A DNA stretch of 64,000 bases, from NCBI GenBank assembly GCA_916610825.1, contig OU744451.1, positions 11,596,864 to 11,660,863 on the forward strand. The letters are read 5' to 3'. Numbering within the stretch: position 1 is the first letter of the stretch; every line of letters begins with the position of its first letter. Positions 23,687 through 34,480 of the stretch are shown here, piece by piece. The translations under genes and the position numbers were made by a program. Source of the DNA: Haliclystus octoradiatus (taxonomy: Eukaryota; Cnidaria; Staurozoa; Stauromedusae; Haliclystidae). The notes under the pieces are model-generated. The model worked only from the letters and a program-made list of their open reading frames with translations, had not been told where the DNA came from and did no database searches.

Positions 23687-24359
23687 TGCTTTAAAAGAAA
23701 TTTGTGTGGATAACCAGTTGATGATCATCCTCTTTTTCTATATCTCTGTCAATCCCACACATTTTCCTCGCAGGCAACAGGCATATGAATATAGTTTCTT
23801 TTGCATCATGTCTTTTGAAAAACCTTTCTTAAATGAGACCTCCATTGACATCTGAATGAGACATATAAACTAGTTATAATCCAAACCCCAGTTCAACTCA
23901 TAGCATGGTTTGGATTGACAGCAAAACACATAAATATATATAGCTATAAGAAAACAAGAAGACTACAAGGATAGCACCTCTGCTCATCTGGGATATAACT
24001 TATATATAAAATACCGTAACCAATATATATATACATATATAAGATATACATCTGGGAAACTATATGGTCTGATGCTGTCGAGTAAAAAGAAGGTTTGGCC
24101 ATGAGATATCATCATTAAATAGTATTTCCATACCCTTTCTCGGTTTATAAGAGAGTATCCTGATTTACAAGAGATACGAAGAAACAAACGGCGTATCCTT
24201 TCTAGAAGATAAGATTTTATCAATTCAATATTTATATATGACCAATTGCGAATATACACGCATGGAATACCGATATAATACAACAATCGTGTTTAGACTG
24301 CGATTACAGTCGTGTCACTCGGGAAAATAACTAGACGGCGATTGCTATAGCAATCGATT
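23687..24359. other. Intergenic, no feature recognised
   Basis: AT-rich with short TA runs near 24,010-24,050. No gene or clear repeat was seen. Confidence 0.4.
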
Positions 24360-24520
24360 AAACAAATAGTTCATACTTTCCGTGAACTATGCTCTGATAG
24401 CACCACGAGAGGCAGGTAAGGAGAAAACGAGAAGGCATCAGAAAATTACGAGCCGCCTCCTGAAGTGACTGGAGTGATGCTATCAGAGCATAGTTCACGG
24501 AAAGTATGAACTATTTGTTT
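24360..24520. mobile_element. 161-bp hairpin MITE with 43-bp perfect arms
   Basis: The arms 24,360-24,402 and 24,478-24,520 are exact reverse complements (AAACAAATAGTTCATACTTT...), enclosing a 75-bp loop. The loop shares GGAGAAAACGAGA and GGAGTGA with a segment in a SORD intron near 15,490-15,570. Flanks read ATTA and TATTA, so a TTA or TA duplication is possible. Confidence 0.85.
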
Positions 24521-25860
24521 ATTAGAACATAGCCAACCCCGATTTGTGAATGTTGGGTACGTTTTTTAAGAGCATTTTCTGATCTTACAATCCATGATCA
24601 AGTATGTAATTCTCCTATTTTCGTGACGTCACAGGAAGAAAGCTGAGTCGAGAGCTGTACACTTGCTTTTTTGAAATCAGCTAAAAGCTGCGAGGAAAAA
24701 TTGATATCGAAAAAATTTATATTCCTCTTCTTGAAATTTAAAGAATGGATGCTTAACATCGTTTTCTTACATAATCATGGATTCGTATCTTTAAACAATA
24801 TTTTCTATTCTTTTATGTGTGTTATTCATTATGGAAAACTGACTGGGAAAACTTGAAAAGGAAAGAAAATGTTTCTTACCTATAATTTGAAGAATTTCGT
24901 AAAAAGCCGTGACGCGAAGAAAGAAATGAAACAACGAAAGATTTATTGAATAAATGTTTGCTAATTGCCTATTTGAAAGAGCAGATTATTGAATTGATGA
25001 TAATTCTTTAGAATGCTGCTAACTTTCATTTGGAGAAATGGTTTAATATTTGAAATTTTAGCGGTTGATTCTGTTTAGCCTATATGTTTTGGTTTCGGTA
25101 GTTTATCGAAAGCTTTCTTTTCTATGCTAGGAATTTAGTTTTTACTTATATCTAGGAACTTGCAAAAATTGACCATTAAAATATAAGGGGATGTATTAAT
25201 GAAATGAAGTTATGTTATCTTATGTTTTCACAATTATCAATAAAGTTATGCAAATTGTTTTTGAATTGTTAATTTGTGCAAAATATTTCTATACACTTTA
25301 AACATGTTTGTTTACTGGCTCAGATATTTCTCCTGCAAGCCATTTGATTTATTTTGAACAACTTAGAAAATGAAATTGTATATGACTCTACACATATTCG
25401 CTGTATTTGCTTTTTACTTTTAATTACTTGCTGTTTATAATGCCATATTTAAATAATTATTGGCTGTTTGGTATTTTCATAAATTTCTTGAAATCGATGG
25501 GGTCAAGCTCGGCTATGGTGAAATGGCGTTATTGGCGTTAACCAATCAAATTGCAAGAATAAATCGTAGCAGATTCTTGATATGTTCTAAAACTAATTCG
25601 AAACAAAATAGCAACTTTGCCTTCTCGACGCTATTTAGTCATGTGTTTTTATTAGGACGTTAGAACCAATGGAGTAACATACATCGAAAGTATATAAGCA
25701 GGCCTAAGCATTCTAGTTTCTTAAATAATAAGCCCAATGAAATAATCCACGCAAGCAAAAAACATATCATCCTTTGTAACAAAATATCAATAGATGTTCC
25801 TTATCATACTAATGCGAGTTATTAACACTGACATACAATATCACATCATTGAGCTCAAAG
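24521..25860. other. Intergenic; includes a possible LTR-like or promoter-like repeat at 25,480-25,740
   Basis: About 25,480-25,740 contains GCTATGGTGAAATGGCGT, two CCAAT motifs and GTATATAAGCAGGCC (TATA-like). It resembles 15,700-15,915 in motif order. It may be a degenerate solo LTR or other repeat; no paired copy was found close by. Confidence 0.35.
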
Positions 25861-25865
25861 CATAC

Positions 25866-26036
25866 TCAAAGGAAGGGCATTTCTGAACATGTTCTGAATG
25901 ATGAAATAAATGAGTTGATTCTAGAAAGTGAAATCTGTACCAATGTAGTAGCAGATATAAAATTATCATTATTCCGATGGTTTGTCCTCCCGGTTGCGAT
26001 TTGGCAGAATTGAAGAAGTTGAGTCCATGCAGCCAT
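25866..26036 (-). pseudogene. Detached copy of the first exon of the FG-GAP-like gene at 37 kb
   Basis: Read on the minus strand, the start region and first codons (CGACGCGCGATCCATAATGG, then MAAWTQLLQFCQIA) match 37,060-37,115 very closely. After Ala-14 the two diverge, and this copy runs 42 more codons of unrelated sequence to a stop. It lacks the hydrophobic signal-like stretch. It is best read as a duplicated 5' end without its gene body. Confidence 0.6.
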
Positions 26037-26917
26037 TATGGATCGCGCGTCGTCAGTACATTTGAATGCGTGCGATATAAATCACCAAGCGTTTTAACGC
26101 TTTCTTACTGATAACAGTTCAAGTTGTTCGGCCAGCAATAACATCCCCTCAAATAATCAATGGAGGAGTAATACGTGATTATAGGCCGTCGGAGAGGGAG
26201 CATTTCCAAAACTTTCCCTCCGATATCAATTGTGTCAATTATGTTCACGATATCCATATAAACGTACGAAAAAATATGAGACTTAGTATAATAAATTTAG
26301 CATAAAATTAAGTAAGCCTGAGTTATAAGATTATAATAAAATGAAATCGAAACTACTGCAGCCTTTGAATTTTGTAATAAAATGTTTTACAAAGAAGATA
26401 ATTATCAGAAAAATTGATACAATTAATAAAGGAGAATAAATTAATATTAAATCTGTCCAAGAAGTAGCTTTATTTTCTATATGAACCCCAGAAGTGTGAC
26501 CAATTGACTTTTGTAACTAAAATAACTGCTTATTATCATCATCAAGGATGGCAGACTAAGATGTTAAATCATAATCCTGATACAGCGAATTTGTGATTCA
26601 TTCAACTATTTAAAATACTTTTTCATTGAAAAGTAAAAAATAAAACAGATAATAATAAACCTTTATCTTGGCAGTTGCGTATATTTCAAAATATTGCTTG
26701 TATACCAACATGATAATTTTATTTCACCATGTCTATGGTGCATAAACTTTCAACTAATCCAAGGCATTAGGCAAATAATGTTTTGGTTTTACCAAATTCA
26801 CTATCCCTTTATTGAAGTAAGGAGCAATCGAGATCGATCAAAGATAAAAAAAAATTGAACATATGCCATGAAATATTTCAATTTTTCTTTCGCTCATATA
26901 TCCCGCAATAGTTAATA

Positions 26918-26956
<39 letters not shown>

Positions 26957-28040
26957 TCTCTATAGACTGATCATGCATTTGCATACAACAATACAGAAGT
27001 TGTCTATGACAACTTGGACTGGTATGGTTCACAATGTGTTTAGCTTGGTTTTAGCAAATGTTTCAAAACGTTAATATATAAAACATTAATAATTATCGAA
27101 AGAGTACCGTAGTTGTAGCATTATTTAGCGTTGATTGCAAATTAAAAGCTGTCATTGATTGATATGGTTACAATAGAATATAAACAAACTTTTTAGACAG
27201 GTAAAGGTTTACATGTTGATTCAATAGATGAGACAAATTATCAATTCAGACAGGTGATCGCATCACAGAGGTAACTGTATCAGATGAGACATATAAATTT
27301 ATTGAAGTTTCTTCTTCTAGTAGTTAGATGGTGCTGACGTAATTTCTGATCCTTTCTTTGATGCCAATGCTACACAGGCTTGGAATTCACAGAAATAGAA
27401 CATTGTAACATTTAATAGGCAATTGAAAGGTAAGGCATCTTTATTCTGAAAGGACAATGTGTTCCCAATAATAAGGAATGTCTAAACTAGAATAGAAAAT
27501 AATAATTAAATAATAAGTTAGTAGGAGTAGCCTTCTTTGAAATTCCTTCTTCAAATTATCAATTGAAAGTATCCACAAATAATCATGAATGAGATTGATA
27601 CAGTTTATGAGATTTATTCATTATAGTAAAAATAGTCTCAATGTCTGTGACAATGAAGAATAACTACATATTTTACGCTGTCCGAAGTTTCACCAAAAGA
27701 AGATCTAATAACTGGTCACATTTTCATATCTAGAGCTATAGTCATATTTCCTTTCAACCAAGTGATTTTACCTTTGAATGGACTCTGTTAATGTTGACAT
27801 TAACTATAAAGAATCACAACCAGCACTATACCAAATCATTATAGTATTATGGTAAAGTCAAACCTGTCATAACAGTCACCTCTATCTATACCACAGCTCT
27901 AGCAATGTATAAAATAATATTTTCTATTTAATATTACATTTAAAGTCATTCATGACTGAAAGTCACCCCTTAAGCACAAGTGACTGTTTATTGGAGGACA
28001 TTAACACATTTATATAAAAAAATTATGCTACAAACAATTA
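26037..28040. other. Intergenic, with an AT microsatellite and a pogo-like MITE fragment
   Basis: An (AT)n run lies at about 26,921-26,952. Near 27,850-27,980, AAACCTGTCATAACAGTCACC resembles the termini nested in the SORD-intron element. Nothing else was recognised. Confidence 0.5.
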
Positions 28041-28047
28041 ACATGTG

Positions 28048-28124
28048 TGCACTGACGAGGAATCGAACCGCGGCCTCCCGCACAGAGTGCGGACACTCTG
28101 CAACTGAGCTACCATTGACTATTG
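28048..28124 (-). ncRNA. tRNA-like sequence (decayed tRNA or SINE head)
   Basis: The minus strand reads GGTAGCTCAGTTGCAGAG (A-box and D-arm), then TCCGC-loop-GCGGG (a pairing anticodon stem) and GGTTCGATTCC (B-box and T-loop). The loop would give anticodon TCT but has C rather than T at position 33. The acceptor stem has at least two mismatches. It is probably not a working tRNA; a tRNA-derived SINE or pseudogene fits better. Confidence 0.5.
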
Positions 28125-29090
28125 ACCAACCCTGTTTATAAATGTCACCCACATACCAGTCAATTTATATACCTCTCATGGCTGGCTGTGATAATTATTC
28201 ATGCTAACGTGTTTTACTGTAGGCAGTGTAAAAGGAATCATTTACTTTCCTTCTATATCCTTTTTATTATAACAATTATAACAACGAAAATATAATATCT
28301 AATAGCTATTGAAATTAGTGATCAATGCCATTTGACAGAGTAGTAAATAATAAGACTGTAACACAATTGATGTGTGAATTTCCGAGTTACGAAAAAGACA
28401 ATTATCCCCATCTTTGTTTTTAATACCTTTGTTTCTACTGTATATCATTTTTGTTATAAATGGCCTTTTATACATCATATCAAAGGGGTACCAGAGGGAG
28501 TCCAGAGGGGGATGCAGTCCCCCAGTTGAAGATGACCAGCCAGCCCTATCGGGGAAATCCTGGTGCCATCCCTGTTTCACCTGTATTCTTAAAAATAATA
28601 ATTGCTATTTGGTGCTATTGCTACTCTTGCTTGATAGTGATCAATTCAAGATTATCATTTTGCTGCAAATAAAATTTGAAATTTGAAAAATATCATACTA
28701 ATTACACCTTGACTCCCGTTGAGGATATGCTATGTCGAGGCTCATTCCCCCTACATAAATGGGGTTTTTATCATTATTATTGGTGGCTACCACATTAGAT
28801 ATACTCATAAGTGTTGTGCAATCAGCATATGCTTAGACTTAAGTTTGAACTTAATGTGAATAAATCATAACTAGACAGTACCCTAAATATTAAGTCAGGC
28901 ATATAATATGTATTAGATACAGTGAAAACTGCATATAGCAGTCACTTGTTAAGTCTATTATACAGGTTGACATAGACACATTGACCACTTAAAAACAGAT
29001 GACATATGTATTGATTGCAGGGTTGATTCAATTTCAATAGAATATTAATTTTTTGTAAATACTCAAATGGTCTGTATATACAGGTGGTCA
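28125..29090. other. Intergenic DNA upstream of the intact LINE
   Basis: A segment at about 28,916-29,095 (CAGTGAAAACTGCATATAGCAG, then GTATATACAGGTGGTCACTC) resembles the pogo-like MITE family in the SORD intron. No coding motif was recognised. Confidence 0.4.
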
Positions 29091-29224
29091 CTCTAGGCTG
29101 CTAGACGTTGGACGTGCTAGACGTGTTATAATTCAACGTTGAAGTTTAACTTTATATTGTTCTATTTCAACTTAAAATTTATTAATTTCTTTTAAATTTT
29201 CATTGAAAGTATAATTTTATTACT

Positions 29225-30361
29225 ATGTCATCAGTAAATTGTTCTTTTGCCTCAAATCTGTCTGAAAATCAGCTACCTGAAGTGATGTCCACGACTGTAA
29301 ATGTTATTCTTCAGGAAGAAACAGTCAAAATAGTTCAAAATGCCGACAAAGAAGAGATGGTTGAGTGGAACAAAGGCTTTATGGAGATTCTGTATAATAA
29401 CAGCGTAGATGTTTCAAGGAAAAAGTTGAACAGGGCAAAGAAAGGAGATTTGCTGGAATTATGTATATATTTATTCGAAATCAGTCGCGATATTTTATGT
29501 AAAACTGATCAGACTGTGGTTTTACCCGCCACAGATTCAAACGAAATTATACCGGAAACGTCAGTAATTCAGGCTATTGTTGATCAGCCTTTGGTTTCAT
29601 CCGCCATAGACTTGATGGAAGCGTTACCGGAAACATTAGCAGAAAATTCACTCTCGTCACTCAATGAAGATATAGATATTTATCAAAATGAATCAGCTGT
29701 TGTTAACAACATTGAAAGAACAAAACCTATTGTCTGTAATGATCTGCTAAATGGAAAGTGTACATTTGGGTTTTCAGGACGGACAGGCGGTCATTGTTTG
29801 AATTATCATCCGAAAATATGTTATCAACATCTAAAGCATGGAAATTACCCCGGTGGTTGTCCTCATAAGAAAGAACAGTGTTCACGATTTCACTTATTTA
29901 TCTGCCCCTCATCTTTTCAAAAGAAGGAATGTTTCAACAAACGGTGTCATTTTGCTCATCTAAAAGGAACACAAAGGGTCCCAAACAAGAACCCACCCCC
30001 AGCTTTTCCTTCTCCTTTATCACAATCAAATTTGCCTAGAAACATCCCTGTATCTAGTTCGGTTGATAACAGTCAAGGCATAGGTGGCACCGCATCACCT
30101 CCACAACATCCCAATATATTACTACCTCAACATTTACAACAACCTTTTTTATGCAATGTGCGACCTCACCCATTTCCTTACGAAAATCTCCAGGGTCAAG
30201 CGAGGGGCACTCATCATCACCTCACACAGAATCTACCATCCCCATTCGGACAACCATGGCAGGATGTGCTCCGAAACCAAAACGAAAGGATGACTCAAAT
30301 GTGTCAACAAATGAGTCATATGATGTCATTCTTCAAACAGTACATCCACGGTCCAGCATAA
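29225..30361 (+). CDS. LINE ORF1 protein with three CCCH zinc fingers
   Basis: A 378-residue open frame. Its first ~165 residues are acidic and unrecognised. About residues 170-250 carry three CCCH-type fingers: C-x7-C-x11-C-x3-H starting at CNDLLNGKC; C-x12-C-x6-C-x3-H starting at CYQHLKHGNYPGGC; and C-x8-C-x4-C-x3-H starting at CPSSFQKKEC. The C-terminal part is rich in Pro, Gln and Asn. CCCH fingers bind RNA in other proteins, so the natural inference is an RNP-forming role with the element transcript. Most LINE ORF1 proteins use CCHC knuckles or RRM/coiled-coil folds instead. ORF2 overlaps its last ~210 bases in another frame. A degraded homologue lies at about 19.7-20.3 kb. Confidence 0.85.
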   Translation: MSSVNCSFASNLSENQLPEVMSTTVNVILQEETVKIVQNADKEEMVEWNKGFMEILYNNSVDVSRKKLNRAKKGDLLELCIYLFEISRDILCKTDQTVVLPATDSNEIIPETSVIQAIVDQPLVSSAIDLMEALPETLAENSLSSLNEDIDIYQNESAVVNNIERTKPIVCNDLLNGKCTFGFSGRTGGHCLNYHPKICYQHLKHGNYPGGCPHKKEQCSRFHLFICPSSFQKKECFNKRCHFAHLKGTQRVPNKNPPPAFPSPLSQSNLPRNIPVSSSVDNSQGIGGTASPPQHPNILLPQHLQQPFLCNVRPHPFPYENLQGQARGTHHHLTQNLPSPFGQPWQDVLRNQNERMTQMCQQMSHMMSFFKQYIHGPA

Positions 30362-33324
30362 ACTCCAGTGTCATCACCTCATCTAACCCAATAATCGCAA
30401 CATGTCCTAATTCCAAGGCTGAAGTATATAATTGCCAAAGCATGGATACAGCTACATCTACTAACGATATTCCAGCTATAAACTCTTCAAAGAAATTAAC
30501 ATCCTTAAAATGCTATTATTTTAATTCACGGTCCCTCATGAACAAGTTAGATCAGTTTCACATGTTACTTAATTCAAATCTTTATGATGTCATTCTTGTA
30601 ACTGAAACATGGCTTACTTCTATTGTTCCAGATTCTTTATTAATCAATTTAACCCCGTATAGTATTATTCGCACTGATAGACGGCATGATGGAAATGGAG
30701 GCGGTGTTGCTATTATTTTAAGAAATACCCTACGATACACTATTCCTGACATACCATCCAACTTTTCAAATTTAGAAGCAATCATTATGGACATTCATTT
30801 TTCGTCGAGAGAGCAGCAACGACTGGTATGTGTTTACCATCCGCCTTCGGCAGCATGTAGTTCTAGCAGCACATACTCACTATGTTCCTTTATGGACTTC
30901 TGCACAAATTATCATTTCCCTTGTTTCACTTTTGGTGATTTTAATTTTCCTTCAATCGACTGGACTGTTCCGACAAGTTTCGGAGATATTTGTCATGATT
31001 CCTTTCTTGAGTCTATTAACAGAAATAATCTCAAACAAATTATTACTGAACCCACACGTTTGGATAATTGTCTGGATCTCGTTATTACTTCAACGCCAGA
31101 CTCGATTACTGAAATTGATGTTGTAGAACCATTCACGAACAAATGTGACCATAACGCTATTGAAATATCAATTAATATACCATTACATCCACATAGCAAA
31201 AGATCTATTAATCGTAATTTTCGCAAGGCAGATTATCCATCAATATGTCAAAGTTTACAACACGTTGATTGGTTATCCATTTACCACAATTGTAATAAAG
31301 ATGTCCACTCTTTTTGGGACAGCATTTGTAACATTCTTGATACAGCTATAGAATTACATGTGCCAACATCCAACAACAGTTCACGTAAATCAAAATATCC
31401 TAAAACAATAAGACATCTAATGCTAAAACGCCGATGTGCTTACCGATTACGTAACAATTCCGATACACAAAAGCAAATATATAAATCTATATCTCGTGAG
31501 TACGATAATGCTGTCAAAGAACATAACATTAAACGTGAAAGCTCTCTTCTTGATGATGTCTCTCTTACAAGGTTTTATTCATTCGTTAATTCAAAATTAC
31601 ACTCGCAGCCTTCAATACCTCCAATTTATGATGTTAATGATGAACTACGAATTGATGACATCGACAAATCTACAATTCTCAATGATTACTTTACTTCAGT
31701 TTTTAGTCAAGACGATGGAACAAGTCCAGCATTTGAAAGCAAGGTAAATCCAGAGAAAAATCTCAATTTTATTCAATTTTCTTCTTTAAATGTTCTGAAG
31801 GCATTACATAGCCTTCCAAACAAAACATCGCGTTCACCTGATGGATATCCGGCCCTATTTCTGAAGTCAATCGCTTATGAAATAACACTGCCTTTATCAA
31901 TGCTATTCGAACTATCAATTTTAAGCGGAGAGCTACCTACAATTTGGAAAACCGCTATTGTTGTTCCTATTTTTAAAAAAGGAAAATCCTCAATGAGACA
32001 GAACTACAGACCTATATCTTTAACATGCATCATCTGTAAAGTCATGGAATCTATAATCAATTCACAAATTCGTACATATCTATTAGTTAATAACATTATT
32101 TCAAAACAGCAGTATGGTTTCCTTGCCCGACGATCAACCTGCACACAATTACTGGATACGCTACACGAGTGGAGTAAGGCCTTGAATAACTGTTTTAAGA
32201 TAGACGCCGCCTACATTGATTTCAGCAAGGCGTTCGATACCGTTAGTCACCAAAAGTTACTAATCAAATTGAAAGCTTATGGCATTGACTATGAATTACT
32301 AACTTGGATATCTTCTTTTTTAACCGGTCGTACCCAAAGAGTATCTGTTGGTAATAGTTTATCGTCACCCTCGAATGTAGTTAGTGGTGTTCCTCAAGGT
32401 TCCGTATTGGGACCTCTATTATTTATATTGTTCATAAATGACATTGCTGATTGCCTTGAAGGTGATTGTAAAGTAAGTTTATTTGCAGACGATTCAAAAT
32501 TTTATTCTGCCCGAAAAAACGGGACTTCAGCAAATTTATCAAAAACTCTCGAAAATCTGGCACAATGGGCGAAAACTTGGCAGCTGAGGATAGCATTCGA
32601 AAAGTGCTCCTTGTTTACAACATCTAAACCGAACTGTAACAATACTTCCTACAATTTAGATGGTCATCACTTACAAACAGTTTATAGAATTCGAGACCTT
32701 GGTATCATAGTTACGTCCGATTTGAAGCCTTCGTCTCATTGTTCAATGATAGCAGCAAAAGCGTATTCACGTTCTTACTTAATTATGAAATCATTTACAT
32801 CAAAAGATCCCTTATTATTATTAAATGCATTCAAAGTCTATGTAAGACCTATTCTAGAGACTTGTTCCCCAGTTTGGAACCCTTGCTTAGCAAAAGATAT
32901 CGTATTGCTAGAAAAAATTCAGCGATTTTTTACAAGATTCATATGTAACGCTGCCAATCTCAAATTTATTGATTACTGTGATCGCCTAAAGCTCCTCAAG
33001 CTAGAATCATTAGAGTCGAGGAGGGTTAAAGCTGATTTAATCATGATTTATAAAATCACGCATGACTTAGTTGATTTATCTCTTGATTCGATAAATTGTA
33101 AATATCTTGTAAACAAATATACAATGCGTGGTCATCCTTACAAACTATATTCAACGCAAATGTGTAGGACCAATATTACGAAATTTATGTTTAACAACAG
33201 AGTGATACCATGGTGGAACTCACTACCGGACTTTGCAGTTAATTCTAAGACTGTCAAAGAGTTCAAGGCATCACTCGAAAAAGTAAACACGTTATCACAT
33301 TGCAAAATTTTTGGCCATGGTTAA
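30151..33324 (+). CDS. LINE ORF2: APE endonuclease plus reverse transcriptase
   Basis: An uninterrupted 1,057-codon frame. The endonuclease occupies about residues 118-340, with FNSRSLMNK, VTETWL (about 149), GDFNFPSIDW (about 264) and KCDHNAIEI (about 332). The reverse transcriptase spans about residues 560-850, with NYRPISLTCI, QYGFLARRSTC, AYIDFSKAFDT, SGVPQGSVLGP and the catalytic LFADDSKFY. A C-terminal domain ends in NRVIPWWNSLP. All catalytic motifs are present and no stop interrupts them, so this copy may have been active recently. The true start is uncertain: the first Met overlaps ORF1 by 211 bases, and a later Met at 30,256 is also in frame. Reinitiation or frameshifting from ORF1 is possible. 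Confidence 0.93.
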   Translation: MQCATSPISLRKSPGSSEGHSSSPHTESTIPIRTTMAGCAPKPKRKDDSNVSTNESYDVILQTVHPRSSINSSVITSSNPIIATCPNSKAEVYNCQSMDTATSTNDIPAINSSKKLTSLKCYYFNSRSLMNKLDQFHMLLNSNLYDVILVTETWLTSIVPDSLLINLTPYSIIRTDRRHDGNGGGVAIILRNTLRYTIPDIPSNFSNLEAIIMDIHFSSREQQRLVCVYHPPSAACSSSSTYSLCSFMDFCTNYHFPCFTFGDFNFPSIDWTVPTSFGDICHDSFLESINRNNLKQIITEPTRLDNCLDLVITSTPDSITEIDVVEPFTNKCDHNAIEISINIPLHPHSKRSINRNFRKADYPSICQSLQHVDWLSIYHNCNKDVHSFWDSICNILDTAIELHVPTSNNSSRKSKYPKTIRHLMLKRRCAYRLRNNSDTQKQIYKSISREYDNAVKEHNIKRESSLLDDVSLTRFYSFVNSKLHSQPSIPPIYDVNDELRIDDIDKSTILNDYFTSVFSQDDGTSPAFESKVNPEKNLNFIQFSSLNVLKALHSLPNKTSRSPDGYPALFLKSIAYEITLPLSMLFELSILSGELPTIWKTAIVVPIFKKGKSSMRQNYRPISLTCIICKVMESIINSQIRTYLLVNNIISKQQYGFLARRSTCTQLLDTLHEWSKALNNCFKIDAAYIDFSKAFDTVSHQKLLIKLKAYGIDYELLTWISSFLTGRTQRVSVGNSLSSPSNVVSGVPQGSVLGPLLFILFINDIADCLEGDCKVSLFADDSKFYSARKNGTSANLSKTLENLAQWAKTWQLRIAFEKCSLFTTSKPNCNNTSYNLDGHHLQTVYRIRDLGIIVTSDLKPSSHCSMIAAKAYSRSYLIMKSFTSKDPLLLLNAFKVYVRPILETCSPVWNPCLAKDIVLLEKIQRFFTRFICNAANLKFIDYCDRLKLLKLESLESRRVKADLIMIYKITHDLVDLSLDSINCKYLVNKYTMRGHPYKLYSTQMCRTNITKFMFNNRVIPWWNSLPDFAVNSKTVKEFKASLEKVNTLSHCKIFGHG

Positions 33325-33742
33325 TCAGTTAATCATTGCAACAATATCTTTAAATTAATTACTTATTTACAATCAATTTATCACACATTAATTATCTTCT
33401 TATTCATGTATTATATATATTACTTAGGCCACATGTTAGTGAGGGTGCAAACTCTCCTTTGTTCTTGCCTGTCATTTTTTTTTTGGCAAATAAATGAATT
33501 ATATAATATAATCATCAACTTCCTTTAATATAATTTTTTATGTTAATCTTACTTTTGTTATTGTGTAAGGATGTATGTAAGTGGAATTATTTGTGAATTT
33601 AATCCCCTGTATTTTCCTGTTATATTTTATATTTTAATATGACGAATAAATCAAATCAAATATAGAGGTAGTTGCTGTAGGATTACGGAAGTCAATTAAA
33701 ACATTTTATTGTCTATAAACAGTTTCAGTCTTTAACTGGATT

Positions 33743-34480
33743 TTATAAACTGATATTCATAATTGACATAATTGACAAGATTGTCATTCATAAATCATAT
33801 TCATATTATTGTATAGCTTCGGTTTCGAATCTCATTCATGGTCATTTAAAAAAAAACCTCACAATAAAATAATTAATGATTGCTGAAATATCAGTAAACA
33901 CTTAAAGGTAATAGGAATTTCAATTTAGCCTCTAACAAAGGTCCCCTCTTTATAGAGTAATATCTAGGACTATTAGTTGCTCACTATAGACATAGAAAAA
34001 TAAACTGTGCGCAATTATAGTTTTAAGCTTCAAATCATAAGTCTGTGAAAAATGGAGTTTATATATGAAAGTACTAGTGAGGAAAGGAGCAGAATATAGT
34101 TGACCAGACATACAGGCCCTGCTGCGATCGCGGCCCTGCTACACTTAAAGACATGTGAATACAAGTTATACAACTGTTGAGTTCAGTGACTATGGTCATC
34201 AAGTTACACTCAACAAGTGTAATTTCGTCAAATAATATAGTACTCTTATCCTTACAACTAAATAGTATATGTGTCTTTATGTGTACTGTGCGTTTCGGTT
34301 AAATTATTTAAAGTAAGAGGCCTCAGAAGTAAAGGTGCATACATCACAAGATCACTGATATCTCAGCAATCATTCATTATTTTATTGTGAGGGTTTTAAA
34401 ATGACCATGAATGAGATTCGAAACCATACAATTTTAAATTTATGAATGACAATCTTGTCAATTATGCAAAAGTTTATAAT
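33743..34480. mobile_element. ~740-bp foldback/MITE-like element with ~165-bp inverted ends
   Basis: About 33,743-33,905 and 34,335-34,480 are inverted copies (TTCATAATTGAC, then TCGAATCTCATTCATGGTCAT, then CCTCACAATAAAATAATTAATGA). The interior shows no coding motif. Its precise ends and target duplication were not resolved. It sits just beyond the LINE tail. Confidence 0.65.

Larger units (their letters stand above)
29100..33660 (+). mobile_element. Near-intact APE-type LINE with a CCCH-finger ORF1
   Basis: Two long open frames are followed by a short 3' UTR containing CCACATGTTAGTGAGGGT and a tail of short AATC-type repeats (AATAAATCAAATCAAATA, about 33,642-33,660). The same 3' UTR motif ends the LINE relic at 50.2 kb. 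Repeat-like tails instead of poly(A) are typical of CR1/L2/Jockey-like elements. The 5' limit is only approximate. Confidence 0.85.

Noticed and set aside
28048-28124. Functional tRNA-Arg(UCU)
   Set aside because: C at position 33 and a mismatched acceptor stem argue against function.
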